A stretch of 64,000 nucleotides of DNA. Origin: Citrobacter rodentium NBRC 105723 = DSM 16636. GTDB taxonomy: Bacteria; Pseudomonadota; Gammaproteobacteria; Enterobacterales; Enterobacteriaceae. Of the stretch, positions 8,275 through 18,210 are shown piece after piece. Where the stretch lies: the NCBI RefSeq assembly GCF_021278985.1, contig NZ_CP082833.1, forward strand, positions 1,488,001 through 1,552,000, given 5' to 3'. Numbering within the stretch: the stretch's first letter is position 1; every line of letters starts with the position of its first letter. The notes under the pieces were generated by a model that ran no database searches, was not told the DNA's origin, and worked only from the letters and a program-made list of their open reading frames with translations. Made by a program: the position numbers and the translations under genes.

Positions 8275-8425
8275 ATGCACAGTGAATAACCCTTTTAACG
8301 CTCCGTGAAAGCGATCACAAAGAAACTCTGCAATACTTGTTTGCGGAGGATGTTTGTGATCCTGTTTTGTAGTGCGATTAATCCGTGTACAATAACGCGC
8401 TATTTCTAATGCCTGAGGCAAAGTT

Positions 8426-10249
8426 GTGATCGAAAATTTGCGTAACATCGCCATCATCGCGCACGTTGACCATGGTAAAACTACCCTGGTTGATAAGCTG
8501 CTGCAGCAATCCGGTACGTTCGACTCTCGTGCCGAAACTCAAGAGCGTGTGATGGACTCCAACGATTTGGAGAAAGAGCGTGGGATTACTATCCTCGCGA
8601 AAAACACCGCTATCAAATGGAATGATTACCGTATCAACATCGTTGATACCCCTGGGCACGCAGACTTCGGTGGTGAAGTTGAGCGTGTCATGTCCATGGT
8701 TGACTCCGTGCTGCTGGTGGTTGACGCATTTGACGGCCCAATGCCGCAGACGCGCTTTGTGACCAAAAAAGCCTTCGCTCATGGCCTGAAGCCCATTGTG
8801 GTTATCAACAAGGTTGACCGTCCTGGCGCCCGTCCGGACTGGGTTGTCGATCAGGTATTCGACCTGTTCGTTAACCTCGACGCGACCGACGAGCAGCTGG
8901 ACTTCCCGATCATCTACGCATCTGCGCTGAACGGTATCGCCGGTCTGGATCACGAAGATATGGCGGAAGATATGACCCCGCTGTATCAGGCGATCGTTGA
9001 CCACGTGCCTGCGCCGGACGTTGACCTTGACGGTCCGTTCCAGATGCAGATCTCCCAGCTGGACTACAACAACTACGTTGGCGTTATCGGCATTGGCCGC
9101 ATCAAGCGCGGTAAAGTGAAACCGAACCAGCAGATCACTATCATCGATAGCGAAGGCAAAACCCGTAACGGTAAAGTCGGTAAAGTGCTGACTCACCTGG
9201 GTCTGGAGCGTATCGACAGCGATCTGGCGGAAGCGGGCGACATCATTGCAATCACCGGTCTGGGCGAGCTGAACATCTCCGACACCATCTGCGATCCGCA
9301 GAAAGTTGAAGCGCTGCCGGCGCTGTCCGTTGATGAACCGACCGTTACCATGTTCTTCAACGTCAACACCTCTCCGTTCTGTGGTAAAGAAGGTAAATAC
9401 GTTACCTCTCGTCAGATCCTTGACCGCCTGAACAAAGAGCTGGTGCACAACGTTGCGCTGCGCGTTGAAGAAACCGAAGATGCGGACGCGTTTCGCGTAT
9501 CCGGTCGTGGCGAACTGCACCTGTCGGTGCTGATCGAGAACATGCGCCGTGAAGGTTTCGAAATGGCGGTTTCCCGTCCGAAAGTTATCTTCCGCGAAAT
9601 CGATGGCCGTAAACAGGAGCCGTTCGAGAACGTCACGCTGGACGTTGAAGAGCAGCACCAGGGCTCCGTGATGCAGGCGCTGGGCGAGCGTAAAGGTGAT
9701 CTGAAAAACATGAATCCGGATGGCAAAGGCCGTGTACGTCTCGACTACGTGATCCCAAGCCGTGGTCTGATCGGCTTCCGTTCAGAGTTCATGACCATGA
9801 CCTCCGGTACCGGTCTGCTGTACTCCACCTTCAGCCACTACGACGACGTGCGTCCGGGCGAAGTGGGCCAGCGTAACAACGGCGTGCTGATCTCCAACGG
9901 TCAGGGTAAAGCGGTGGCGTTTGCGCTGTTCGGCCTGCAGGATCGCGGTAAGCTGTTCCTCGGTCACGGCGCGGAAGTGTACGAAGGCCAGATTATCGGT
10001 ATTCACAGCCGTTCCAACGACCTGACCGTCAACTGCCTGACCGGTAAGAAGCTGACCAACATGCGCGCGTCCGGTACGGACGAAGCGACGGTTCTGGTTC
10101 CGCCGATCAAGATGACTCTGGAACAGGCGCTGGAATTCATCGATGATGATGAACTGGTTGAAGTGACGCCGCAGTCTATTCGTATCCGTAAACGTCATCT
10201 GACGGAAAACGATCGCCGCCGTGCGATGCGTGGTGCGAAAGAAGAGTAA
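8426..10249 (+). CDS. typA: Ribosome-associated GTPase TypA/BipA
   Basis: TypA/BipA (607 residues) is an EF-G-like translational GTPase that helps 50S assembly and growth in the cold and under stress. Motifs: P-loop AHVDHGKTTL (residues 11-20), switch I ERGITI, G3 DTPGHADFGGEVERV, G4 NKVDR and SALNG. These are followed by EF-Tu domain 2-like and EF-G III/V-like domains and the BipA-specific C-terminal domain. The start is GTG at 8426, giving the E. coli length and MIENLRNIAIIAH N terminus. It is transcribed divergently from glnA. Confidence 0.97.
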   Translation: MIENLRNIAIIAHVDHGKTTLVDKLLQQSGTFDSRAETQERVMDSNDLEKERGITILAKNTAIKWNDYRINIVDTPGHADFGGEVERVMSMVDSVLLVVDAFDGPMPQTRFVTKKAFAHGLKPIVVINKVDRPGARPDWVVDQVFDLFVNLDATDEQLDFPIIYASALNGIAGLDHEDMAEDMTPLYQAIVDHVPAPDVDLDGPFQMQISQLDYNNYVGVIGIGRIKRGKVKPNQQITIIDSEGKTRNGKVGKVLTHLGLERIDSDLAEAGDIIAITGLGELNISDTICDPQKVEALPALSVDEPTVTMFFNVNTSPFCGKEGKYVTSRQILDRLNKELVHNVALRVEETEDADAFRVSGRGELHLSVLIENMRREGFEMAVSRPKVIFREIDGRKQEPFENVTLDVEEQHQGSVMQALGERKGDLKNMNPDGKGRVRLDYVIPSRGLIGFRSEFMTMTSGTGLLYSTFSHYDDVRPGEVGQRNNGVLISNGQGKAVAFALFGLQDRGKLFLGHGAEVYEGQIIGIHSRSNDLTVNCLTGKKLTNMRASGTDEATVLVPPIKMTLEQALEFIDDDELVEVTPQSIRIRKRHLTENDRRRAMRGAKEE

Positions 10250-10255
10250 TCGCGT

Positions 10256-10292
10256 TGAATGGCCTGATAGCGCTTTGCTTATCAGGCTGCAA
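10256..10292. repeat. REP-like palindrome after typA
   Basis: GGCCTGATAGCGCTTTGCTT followed by ATCAGGCTGC is a degenerate REP hairpin just after the typA stop. Confidence 0.65.
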
Positions 10293-10302
10293 CGGGCAAG
10301 CA

Positions 10303-10335
10303 AAAAGCCGCTGAAATTTCAGCGGCTTTTTTTTT
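10303..10335. terminator. Bidirectional terminator typA/yihO
   Basis: AAAAAGCCGCTGAAATTTCAGCGGCTTTTTTTTT has a ten-base-pair stem with an A run on one side and a T run on the other. It can serve the convergent genes typA and yihO. Confidence 0.92.
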
Positions 10336-10364
10336 CTGACGCAGTGGTTCCCGCCCGGCGCGGT

Positions 10365-11792
10365 TTACTTCGCTGCCGGCAGGTAATCGACAGTCGTATC
10401 TTTCCGGTCCGTTGCGTTAACGGCCTGTTTTGCTTTTTTCCGCTGGTTTATCTCCGCAATGATAAAAGCGAAACGCGCCTCATTGAGTTTATAAAAGAAG
10501 CCCATGATTAACGCGGCGATAACCGCCAGCCCGCAGGGCCAGAGAAAGATCAGCTGACGCAGCCCTGACAGCGTGGCGTCGCTTTGCGCGATATTTGGCA
10601 CATAGCCAATCTGGGTCAGCATAATGCCCGGTAAGAAACCCGCCAGCGCCGCTGAGATCTTGCGCGAAAAGGTGTAACCCGTGTACACCGAACCTTCCGC
10701 GCGAATGCCCGTTTTCCACTCGCCGTAGTCCACCGTATCCGGCACCAGCGCCCAGTTCAGGCTGTTTACAAAGGCGGTGCCGAAGAAGGCGACACAGGAG
10801 AAAGCCACGAAGGTCAGAGAGGTGCTGCCCCAGAAATAATTGAGGATATCGCCCACCGCCCATAGCACCATCCCGCCGAGGTAGACCTGCTTCTTGCCAA
10901 AGCATTTTACCGTCCAGGGTACGAGAATCACGCCCACTAAAACGCATCCCATGCTAAAGAATCCCATCCACGATAACAGATGGATATCGTTCAGCACGTA
11001 TTGCGCGTAATAAACCTGAATCGCTAACTTAATGTTAAAGGCGGCCAGCGTGCATAAATTCGCCAGGCAGAGCACGAATAACGGCGGATTGCGGAAGATG
11101 GCGCAGAACGATTTAACGACGCTGATTTTATGTCCTGTTGACGGCGGCTCGACGTAATGTTCTTTAACGCCTTTGAAGCACAGCATCATAAATCCAAAAC
11201 CGCACACGGAAAAAATGAATGCGGCGCAGGCATAGCCCAGCGAGGTTGAAGAAAACAGGGCCTGCAACGGCATAAACGCTACGGTGCAGACGAGTAAACC
11301 CAGCGTTGCGCCACCCTGACGAAAGGCGGCCAGCTGCGCCCGTTCTTGTGAGTTTTTGGTGATGGCGGGAATCATCGCGCCATAGGCGCAGTTCATCAGG
11401 CTGTAAAACAGGCCAAACAGCATAAACAGACCGGTGGCGATTGCCGTTTTCACCGGCAAACTGAAGGTCGTGGCGATGAACTGCACCGTCGTAATAATGG
11501 CGGTAGGAATCGCCGCATATAAGATAAATGGCCTGAATTTACCCATCGGACCAATATTTTTCCGCGAATCAAGCAGAATGCCGGTGAGCATATCGGTGAA
11601 AGCGGTAAAGAATTTCGCCACCAGGAAAATAATCCCGCCGTAGTAAGCAGGCATTGCCAGCTCATCGGTGTAAAATTTCAGCAGATAGAGCGTGCCAATA
11701 CTCAGCATGAGATTAGAACCGATATCGCCCAGTCCGTAGGCGACTTTTTCCCGTAGGCTCAGTTTAAGCGTTAGCGGATCGTGGTCAGACAT
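10365..11792 (-). CDS. yihO: Sulfoquinovose transporter YihO (GPH/MFS family)
   Basis: This is a 475-residue membrane protein of the glycoside-pentoside-hexuronide:cation symporter family with about twelve hydrophobic segments. It starts MSDHDPLTLKLSLREKVAYGLGD and includes the family segments LKFYTDELAMPAYYGG and DYGEWKTGIRAEGSVYTGYTF. It is very close to E. coli YihO, the proposed importer of sulfoquinovose or sulfoquinovosyl glycerol. It is the last gene of the operon, 42 bases after yihP, its tandem paralogue. Eleven further upstream codons are open but not conserved. In E. coli K-12 ompL is next to yihO; here the neighbour is typA. Confidence 0.93.
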   Translation of the reverse strand: MSDHDPLTLKLSLREKVAYGLGDIGSNLMLSIGTLYLLKFYTDELAMPAYYGGIIFLVAKFFTAFTDMLTGILLDSRKNIGPMGKFRPFILYAAIPTAIITTVQFIATTFSLPVKTAIATGLFMLFGLFYSLMNCAYGAMIPAITKNSQERAQLAAFRQGGATLGLLVCTVAFMPLQALFSSTSLGYACAAFIFSVCGFGFMMLCFKGVKEHYVEPPSTGHKISVVKSFCAIFRNPPLFVLCLANLCTLAAFNIKLAIQVYYAQYVLNDIHLLSWMGFFSMGCVLVGVILVPWTVKCFGKKQVYLGGMVLWAVGDILNYFWGSTSLTFVAFSCVAFFGTAFVNSLNWALVPDTVDYGEWKTGIRAEGSVYTGYTFSRKISAALAGFLPGIMLTQIGYVPNIAQSDATLSGLRQLIFLWPCGLAVIAALIMGFFYKLNEARFAFIIAEINQRKKAKQAVNATDRKDTTVDYLPAAK

Positions 11793-11834
11793 AATAAATC
11801 CCCGTAGCGCCCCGCAGGGCGCCATTCATTATCA

Positions 11835-13220
11835 TTATGTGGTTGCGCGCTTACGGGCTTCAATTTCATCAACAATACGGATGTACATTTTTTCATTGAG
11901 GTTGTAGAAGCAGCCCATCGCGATGATGGTGATGACCGCCAGCGCGCAAGGATAAATAAAGATCAGCTGCCGTAGCCCCTCGACCGTTCCCGCAGACTGC
12001 GCCACGTTCGGCACGTAGCCGATTTGCGTCAGCATCCAGCCGGGGAAGAAGCCCGCCAGCGCCTGCGAGACCTTACGGAAGAAGGTGAATCCGGTGTATA
12101 CGGTGCCTTCAGAACGCACGCCGGTGCGCCATTCGCCGTATTCCACGGTGTCGGATACCAGCGCCCAGTTCAGGCTGTTGACGAAAGCTGAGCCAAAGAA
12201 GGCCAGGCATGAGAAGGCGACAAAGCTCACCGAGCCGCCGCCAAAGAAATAGTTCAGTAAATCACCGGCCACCCAAATCAGCAGACCGCCGAGATAGACC
12301 TTTTTCTTGCCGAAGCGGCGCACCATTCCCGGCATCAGAAAGACGCCGATGAAAATGCAGCCCATGCTGAAGAAGCCCATCCATGACAGCAGGATCGGGT
12401 CGTGCAGGACGTACTGGGTGTAGTAAACCTGGATCGCCAGCTTGATGTTAAACGCGCCGAGGGTACAGAGGTTCGCTATGCAGAGAATAAACAGCGGACG
12501 GTTGCCGGCGATGGCGCGAAAAGACTGCAACAGTCCCGGCTTCTGCGCCGCACCGGCGGGCTTCGCCTCCACATAGCGCTCTTTTACCCCGGCGTAGCAC
12601 CACCACATAAAAAACAGCCCGAACAGGGAAAACAGCGTGGCGGCGAAGATATAGCTCAGCTGTGGATTACCTTCGATCAGGTTCATCACCGGCACAAAGC
12701 CCACCGTACAGAGCAGCAGACCAAGCGTGGCGCCGCCCTGACGCCATGCGGCAAGCGAGGCGCGCTCGTCCGGGTTTTTGGTCATCGCAGGCACCATCGC
12801 GCCGTAGGAGCAGTTCATCATGCTGAAGAACAGGCCGTAGAGCATAAACAGCACCGTCGCCATGACCGTTTTACCGGTGACGTCGAACGGCGTGCCGACG
12901 AAGTTAGCGATGGCCAGCAGAGTCACCGGAAAGGCGGCGTAGAGCACGAAAGGGCGGAATTTACCCTTCGGGCCGATTTTACGCCGCGAATCGAACATAA
13001 TTCCGGTTCCCATATCGGTAAATGCGGTGAAAAACTTGGCGATAAGGAAAATAATGCCGCCGTACGTGCCCGGCAGACCCAGCACATCGGTATAAAATTT
13101 GAGTAAATAGAGCGTCCCGATATCCAGAAGGATATTGGAGCCTAAGTCTCCGATCCCATAGGCGAGTTTTTCTTTAAACGGCAAGCGTAATGTTGCCGGA
13201 CTGGCTGTATTTTGACTCAT
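11835..13220 (-). CDS. yihP: Sulfolactaldehyde-pathway transporter YihP (GPH/MFS family)
   Basis: This 461-residue polytopic protein is a close paralogue of the YihO product next to it, sharing KLAYGIGDLGSN, KFYTDVLGLPGTYGG and DTVEYGEWRTGVRSEGTVYTGFTF. In E. coli YihP is proposed to move 2,3-dihydroxypropane-1-sulfonate or another sulfoglycolysis compound, by analogy rather than direct assay. It lies 46 bases after yihQ on the same strand. The two transporters arose by tandem duplication; which substrate each carries cannot be told from sequence. Confidence 0.9.
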   Translation of the reverse strand: MSQNTASPATLRLPFKEKLAYGIGDLGSNILLDIGTLYLLKFYTDVLGLPGTYGGIIFLIAKFFTAFTDMGTGIMFDSRRKIGPKGKFRPFVLYAAFPVTLLAIANFVGTPFDVTGKTVMATVLFMLYGLFFSMMNCSYGAMVPAMTKNPDERASLAAWRQGGATLGLLLCTVGFVPVMNLIEGNPQLSYIFAATLFSLFGLFFMWWCYAGVKERYVEAKPAGAAQKPGLLQSFRAIAGNRPLFILCIANLCTLGAFNIKLAIQVYYTQYVLHDPILLSWMGFFSMGCIFIGVFLMPGMVRRFGKKKVYLGGLLIWVAGDLLNYFFGGGSVSFVAFSCLAFFGSAFVNSLNWALVSDTVEYGEWRTGVRSEGTVYTGFTFFRKVSQALAGFFPGWMLTQIGYVPNVAQSAGTVEGLRQLIFIYPCALAVITIIAMGCFYNLNEKMYIRIVDEIEARKRATT

Positions 13221-13266
13221 GATTATCCCTCATCTGCCCGCGGGGATTAGCCGCGGGCGAGCCCGA

Positions 13267-15303
13267 TCAGATATGGCGCATTGATGCGAACAGCGATGCC
13301 CATTCACTGTCTGCCCGATAAAACACCGGCGGCTGTCCGAGCGGCGCATCCACGGTGATCTCTCCGCCCCGGTACGCTTCACCCGTCCAGAGGTTGATCC
13401 AGCTGTCCTCTGGCAGATACAACGTCCAGTCGCTGCGGCCCTGTTCATAAACCGGCGCCACCAGCAGGTCCCGTCCCAGCAGGTACTGGTATTTCAGGGT
13501 GTAGGCGGTCGCGTCGTCTTCGTAATGGAGGAACAGCGGACGCATCACCGGCAGACCGCTGGCGGCGTTCTGTGCGACGGCCTGCTTCAGATAGGGTTTC
13601 AGGGTGGTAAAGACGGTGGTCATTCGGGCAAAGTGGGCGATGGTTTGCGTATCGCTGTCAAACTGCCAGTTATCGCCCGGACGGTTGCCTTCATGAGTAC
13701 GCATCATCGGCGTGAAGGCGCTGAAGTCGCACCAGCGCAGCAGCAGTTCCTTCGTACGCTTCATGTCAAACAGGGTGGTGTAACCGCCGATGTCGCTGTG
13801 ATGCAGGCCGTGGCCGGACATTGCCAGAGAAAGCGCGGCAGGGATCACGGAGGCCAGGCCATCGTCGAGGCTCCAGTCAACGTTCTGATCGCCCGCCCAC
13901 ATCATGGTGGAATACTTCTGGCTACCGCTGTAGCCCGCGCGCATAAAGAACAGGATGTCGCCAAGTTTGCCGGTTTCCTGGAGCGCCTCGTAGTTGCACT
14001 TTGCCCACAGCGCCGGCCAGGCGTTATGCATAATTTCGGCGCTGACGCCGTTGTGCAGCCAGGTATCGGTCGGCAGGTATTCGCCGAAGTCCGCCATCCA
14101 GCCGCCGCAGCCGAGCGCGATCAGGTTCTTTTTGATGATCGTTTTGAACCAGTCATAGGCTTGTGGATTCGTCAGATCCACCACCCCGCCGTAGAACTCG
14201 CCAAATTCAACCAGATAGTCGTTTCCGGCGGCGTCTTTCGCCAGATAGCCGCGCTGCGCTGCTTCGGCGCAGAGGTCTTTATCGCTGGCGACATACGGGT
14301 TGATGTAGGAGAGGAACTGGACGCCTTCGGCTTTCCATTGCTGAATGCGGCTGTCCAGCTGCGGGTAGTTTTCGCTGTTCCACTTCCAGTTCCACATAAC
14401 ACGCTTGCCGAACGAGGTCATGCGGATCCCGGACCAGTCCTGCGCCCAGATGCCGTTAACTTTCACCCCGGCATTGCGCATGGTGTCCAGCTTTTGCTGA
14501 CAGACGTCGGTGCCGCCCTGAATACCCAGCGTAACGCCATCGAACACCCAGTCCGGCAGCTCGGGCTGGCGGCCCAGCAGCGCGGTGAGTTTTTCCAGCA
14601 GAGCGATGTAGCTGTCGGCGCATTCAAAACGCAGCGTGGCGTTATCTTCCCAGAAGGCCAGTTCGTGATAGTCCGGCGCGCTGAAGTCAAAATTCATATA
14701 GCAGCTGTTATCGACGTGGCAGTAATACTTCTGCGTACTGACGAAGGTCGGCTGCGGGAAGAAGGTCCAGTAATAGTCGCCGCCCGCGTTCTCCTTGCAG
14801 TCGGCCTGCCAGGTCACATAGCTGCTTTTGTTGCGGCCCACGCCCTGTTCGCTGGTCCACAGCGGGAACGGCTTGCCGCGCAGGTCGAAATAAGAGAACT
14901 GCTCGCCGCAGCCGTAGATATGGTCCTGCGGTTTTGCCGCCAGCCGCAGCCAGATGCGGTTATGGCGGCGATCGTCGTTTTGCAGCCTGAGCGTCAGGCG
15001 GCCCATTTCATCGGCAGAGATATGCAGCGAGGCGTTAACCGCATCGCCGCGGCTAAAACGCACTCGCCAGCCGTCAGCCGATTCGCTGACGGCCGCGTCG
15101 GTCAGGGCTATCTTCTCGTTCAGCTTGTCCTTAATGCTGAAATTGCCGCGAAACATGTCGATATCGGCCACGCCCGCGCCGACCCACAGGCAAGGGGAGG
15201 TCGCGCTGTGGTGCAGGAGAGGGCGCTGTTGATAGAATAAAGTAAAACCGTTCTCACTATTCTCTAACCTGATGTTCAGTAAAAACTCATCTTTCAGACT
15301 CAT
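13267..15303 (-). CDS. yihQ: Sulfoquinovosidase YihQ (GH31)
   Basis: YihQ (678 residues, the E. coli length) hydrolyses alpha-sulfoquinovosides such as sulfoquinovosyl glycerol from plant sulfolipid. It is a GH31 retaining glycosidase. The nucleophile Asp lies in GGWMADFGEYLPTD (about residue 405) and the acid/base Asp in WAGDQNVDWSLDDG (about residue 472). The family-specific sulfonate-binding segment around VTLGIQGGTDVCQQKLDTMRNAG is present. The start MSLKDEFLLNI at 15303 gives the known length; six earlier codons are open. It lies downstream of the IS66-interrupted TauE-like gene, so its transcription may be affected by the insertion. Confidence 0.95.
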   Translation of the reverse strand: MSLKDEFLLNIRLENSENGFTLFYQQRPLLHHSATSPCLWVGAGVADIDMFRGNFSIKDKLNEKIALTDAAVSESADGWRVRFSRGDAVNASLHISADEMGRLTLRLQNDDRRHNRIWLRLAAKPQDHIYGCGEQFSYFDLRGKPFPLWTSEQGVGRNKSSYVTWQADCKENAGGDYYWTFFPQPTFVSTQKYYCHVDNSCYMNFDFSAPDYHELAFWEDNATLRFECADSYIALLEKLTALLGRQPELPDWVFDGVTLGIQGGTDVCQQKLDTMRNAGVKVNGIWAQDWSGIRMTSFGKRVMWNWKWNSENYPQLDSRIQQWKAEGVQFLSYINPYVASDKDLCAEAAQRGYLAKDAAGNDYLVEFGEFYGGVVDLTNPQAYDWFKTIIKKNLIALGCGGWMADFGEYLPTDTWLHNGVSAEIMHNAWPALWAKCNYEALQETGKLGDILFFMRAGYSGSQKYSTMMWAGDQNVDWSLDDGLASVIPAALSLAMSGHGLHHSDIGGYTTLFDMKRTKELLLRWCDFSAFTPMMRTHEGNRPGDNWQFDSDTQTIAHFARMTTVFTTLKPYLKQAVAQNAASGLPVMRPLFLHYEDDATAYTLKYQYLLGRDLLVAPVYEQGRSDWTLYLPEDSWINLWTGEAYRGGEITVDAPLGQPPVFYRADSEWASLFASMRHI

Positions 15304-15399
15304 AACAATATCTCCATTCATTAAGGAGAGCGGGACGGGTAAGGTAGTTATGTTTTGTTAGTTTTTTAATTAACGCTGACGCACAGCTGGCAGCGTTTT

Positions 15400-16233
15400 T
15401 TATTTCGCTGCATCAGCCTTGCGAATTTCGGCAATTTTTTTGCCAAATATCAGCTGTAACACCGCCAGTAATAAAAATGGCGGTAACAGCGCCACAAGCG
15501 CAGGAATTCCCATTGCGCCTTTTATTAACATCGCGCCAGAGGCAATCAGCAGTAAAAAGACCAGCACGCGGAATACCTTCACGGAAATACGTTTATGAAC
15601 GTATTGGCCCACCAGCGATCCGAGAATCATCGTCGGGATACAGAAAATCACCAGCTTGAAGGTGGAGATGGTCAATATGCCACTGGTCGCCAGACCACCG
15701 ACCACGGCAATATTGTTGGCGGTAAAGAAAGCGTTAAGCGTTCCGCGAAACGCTGCCGGACCTAAATTACGCAACATGCCATACATCACCACCGGCGGAC
15801 CATTGGTGGAAAACGCGGCGCCCAGCGCCCCGGCGACAGCGCCAAGCGGCGCGGCGATCCATCTGCGGTCATAAATGGGCAGGCGGGGAATAAACATGCT
15901 GTAAAACGAATAGAGGATCAGAAATGCGCCAAGCCCTATTTTCATCATATGATCGGGCAGATATGTCAGCGCATATAAGCCGACCGGAATGCCGAGAAAT
16001 GAAAAGCCAATCAGCACCGCGGCGGAGCGCCAGTCCGTTTCTTTTCGCGACAGCCAGGTGGCATAGATGGCGGTTGCGGTGCCGACAATCACCGATAAGG
16101 GCGTCGCCATCTTCACCGGCAACATCAGAGTAATGAGCGGCATCGTGGTCAGCCCGCCGCCAAAGCCTGCGCAAATTCCCACAAAGGTATAAAGGAACAT
16201 TAATGCGATAACGATTAATACCACGTTGGTATC
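15400..16233 (-). pseudogene. TauE/SafE-family exporter, 3' part, split by IS66
   Basis: This is the bulk (278 codons) of a TauE/SafE/YfcA-family membrane protein with about seven or eight hydrophobic segments and the family glycine-rich turn FVGICAGFGGGLTTMPLI. Family members export sulfite or organosulfonates. The gene belongs to the sulfoquinovose operon between yihR and yihQ. An IS66 element sits just upstream. The original start is at 18982 on the far side of the insertion; joining both parts and removing one target duplication gives an uninterrupted 291-residue frame. A new start is possible at the ATG in the duplication (16237-16239), which would lose only 12 N-terminal residues before the first membrane segment. 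It may therefore still be functional if transcribed from the element. Confidence 0.85.
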
Positions 16234-16241
16234 TAACATTA
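16234..16241. repeat. IS66 target-site duplication, left copy
   Basis: TAACATTA at 16234-16241 is repeated exactly at 18941-18948 on the other side of the element. Eight bases is the normal duplication length for IS66. Confidence 0.95.
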
Positions 16242-16271
16242 GTAAGCGGCTCGCCAGAACCGTATTGATAT

Positions 16272-17843
16272 TTACTGAGAGCTCAGATCAACTTTCCAGG
16301 GCAACAGATCGCGTACCCGATTTGCCGGCCAGTCCTGGATATGCTCAATGACGTAACGCAGCCATTTTTCTGGCTCCACATTGTTCAGACGGCATGTGCC
16401 GATCAGCGAGTACAACACCGCCGCATGTTCGCCACCGCTGTCAGAACCCGCGAACAGCCAGTTTTTCCGGCCTACGGCCACTCCCCTTAAGGCGTTCTCT
16501 GCGATGTTGTTGTCGATTTCCACCCAGCCATTACTGCAGTACACGTTCAGGCTATCCCACTGTTTCAGCAGGTATGCGAACGCTTTTGCCGTATCCGAGT
16601 GACGCGACAGTGTTTTCATCTGAGTCTGTATCCAGTCATACAGTGACTGCATCAGTGACGCAGCTCTGGCTTTTCTTGCCGCCAGACGCTGTTCTGCTGA
16701 ACATCCCCGGACTTCTGCTTCGATGGCATACAGTTCACCGATACGCTGCAGGGCTTCCGTGGTGATATCGGTTGGCGCTCTTGCATGCACATCGTGGATT
16801 TTTCTCCGGGCATGGGCCATACACGCGGCTTCCGTTATTCTGCCGGATTCGTATAACGCCCGGTAGCCACCGTAAGCATCGGCCTGAAGCACTCCGCTGT
16901 AACCGGACAGGTGATTCTGTGGATGTATGCCTTTCCGGTCCGGGCTGTACGCGAACCAGACCGCCGGGGGCATCTGTGAACCGGCGTTACGGTCATCACG
17001 GACGTAGACCCACAGCCGGGCTGTCCGGGTTTTACCGCTGCCCGGCTCCTGGACCGGGACGGGGATATCATCAGCATGGACTTTACCGGGCATCAGCACA
17101 TACTGGCGCAGGACGTCATACAGCGGCTCCAGCAGTTCAGCAACAGCACCTGTCCAGCGCCCCAGTGTGGCACGGCTCAGCTCCACTCCCTGACGACGGT
17201 ATATTTCTGACTGGCGGTATAACGGCAGATGGTCTGCATATTTCCCGGTGACAACATGGGCCAGAAGCCCCGCTCCGGCATAACTGCGTGCAATGGGTTT
17301 TGAAGGTACTGGTGCCTGCACGATATGGTCGCACCGGCAACAGGCCAGTTTCGGACGTTGTGTTTCGATAACCTTAAAGGCGCTGCTGATAAGCTCCAGT
17401 TGCTCTGACACATCACATCCCAGAGAACTGAGTTCACCACCACAGGCAGGACAGCATTCCTCTTCCGGCCGGATAACCCGGGTTTCACGGGGAAGTGAGG
17501 CCGGTAACGGTTTACGGGCTGAAGACTGGCGCAGGGCGGATGGCAGTGCCGGGTCATATTGCTCACCCAGCGTTTCAGCCATTTCTTCCTGAAGTGCGCT
17601 GATTCTCTCCTGTGCATCCTGTATCTGCCGTTCGGTTTTTGCGCGAAGTTTTTCTGAGCTTTTACCGAACTGCATACGTTGCAGTTTCGCAACCAGCGCC
17701 TTCAGCCGGTTGATTTCGGAAGCATAAGCCGCCACCCGCTGTGAGAGCAGGCGGTTGTATTCGGCCATCTGGCGGATGGTGTCCTGTTGCGTCTGCAACA
17801 GTGCCCGCAGGCGGGCGTTCTCATGAGCAAGTGAGGTGTCCAT
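16272..17843 (-). CDS. tnpC: IS66 transposase TnpC
   Basis: TnpC (523 residues) is the DDE-type transposase of IS66. It has an N-terminal leucine-zipper-like coiled coil (LRALLQTQQDTIRQMAEYN), a zinc-finger-like CCPACGGELSSLGCDVSEQLE segment, the catalytic core with HADDIPVPVQEPGSGKTRTARLWVYVRDDR and LQADAYGGYRALY, and the terminal WVEIDNNIAENALRGVAVGRKNWLFAGSDSGGE block with the last acidic residue. The length is typical. It is the last gene of the element. Confidence 0.95.
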   Translation of the reverse strand: MDTSLAHENARLRALLQTQQDTIRQMAEYNRLLSQRVAAYASEINRLKALVAKLQRMQFGKSSEKLRAKTERQIQDAQERISALQEEMAETLGEQYDPALPSALRQSSARKPLPASLPRETRVIRPEEECCPACGGELSSLGCDVSEQLELISSAFKVIETQRPKLACCRCDHIVQAPVPSKPIARSYAGAGLLAHVVTGKYADHLPLYRQSEIYRRQGVELSRATLGRWTGAVAELLEPLYDVLRQYVLMPGKVHADDIPVPVQEPGSGKTRTARLWVYVRDDRNAGSQMPPAVWFAYSPDRKGIHPQNHLSGYSGVLQADAYGGYRALYESGRITEAACMAHARRKIHDVHARAPTDITTEALQRIGELYAIEAEVRGCSAEQRLAARKARAASLMQSLYDWIQTQMKTLSRHSDTAKAFAYLLKQWDSLNVYCSNGWVEIDNNIAENALRGVAVGRKNWLFAGSDSGGEHAAVLYSLIGTCRLNNVEPEKWLRYVIEHIQDWPANRVRDLLPWKVDLSSQ

Positions 17844-17862
17844 ATCCTCACTTTACAACGGG

Positions 17863-18210
17863 TTATATGCGGATTCCAGCGCGTTCCGTTCGTTTCGGGT
17901 GCTTCCAGTTGATACCTTCAAGAAGCATGGATAACTGAGCCGGAGTAAGGTGCACCTTGCCGTCACGGGTGACTGGCCAGATGAAGCGGCCCCGCTCCAG
18001 GCGTTTGGTGAAGAGGCACAGTCCGTCACTGTCAGCCCACAACACTTTTATCTGGTCACCCCGGCGTCCGCGGAAGATGAACAGGTGTCCGGAGAACGGG
18101 TCATCCTTCAGGACGTTCTGAACTTTTGATGCCAGGCCGTTAAAGCCATTTCGCATATCGGTGATACCTGCAACCAGCCAGATACGCGAACCTGCAGGGA
18201 GAGATATCAT
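17863..18210 (-). CDS. tnpB: IS66 accessory protein TnpB
   Basis: This is the 115-residue IS66 Orf2/TnpB protein with the family hallmark ITDMRNGFNGLASKVQN and FIFRGRRGDQIKVLWADSDGLCLFTKRLERGRF. It is needed for IS66 transposition although its activity is unclear. Its ATG overlaps the TGA stop of tnpA (TGATG), indicating translational coupling. Confidence 0.95.
   Translation of the reverse strand: MISLPAGSRIWLVAGITDMRNGFNGLASKVQNVLKDDPFSGHLFIFRGRRGDQIKVLWADSDGLCLFTKRLERGRFIWPVTRDGKVHLTPAQLSMLLEGINWKHPKRTERAGIRI

Noticed and set aside
8378..9658. 426-residue open frame antisense to typA
   Set aside because: Shadow of the typA coding frame; low-complexity composition and no start signal.
13525..15240. 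571-residue open frame antisense to yihQ
   Set aside because: Mirror of the yihQ codon pattern; yihQ is certain from its GH31 motifs.
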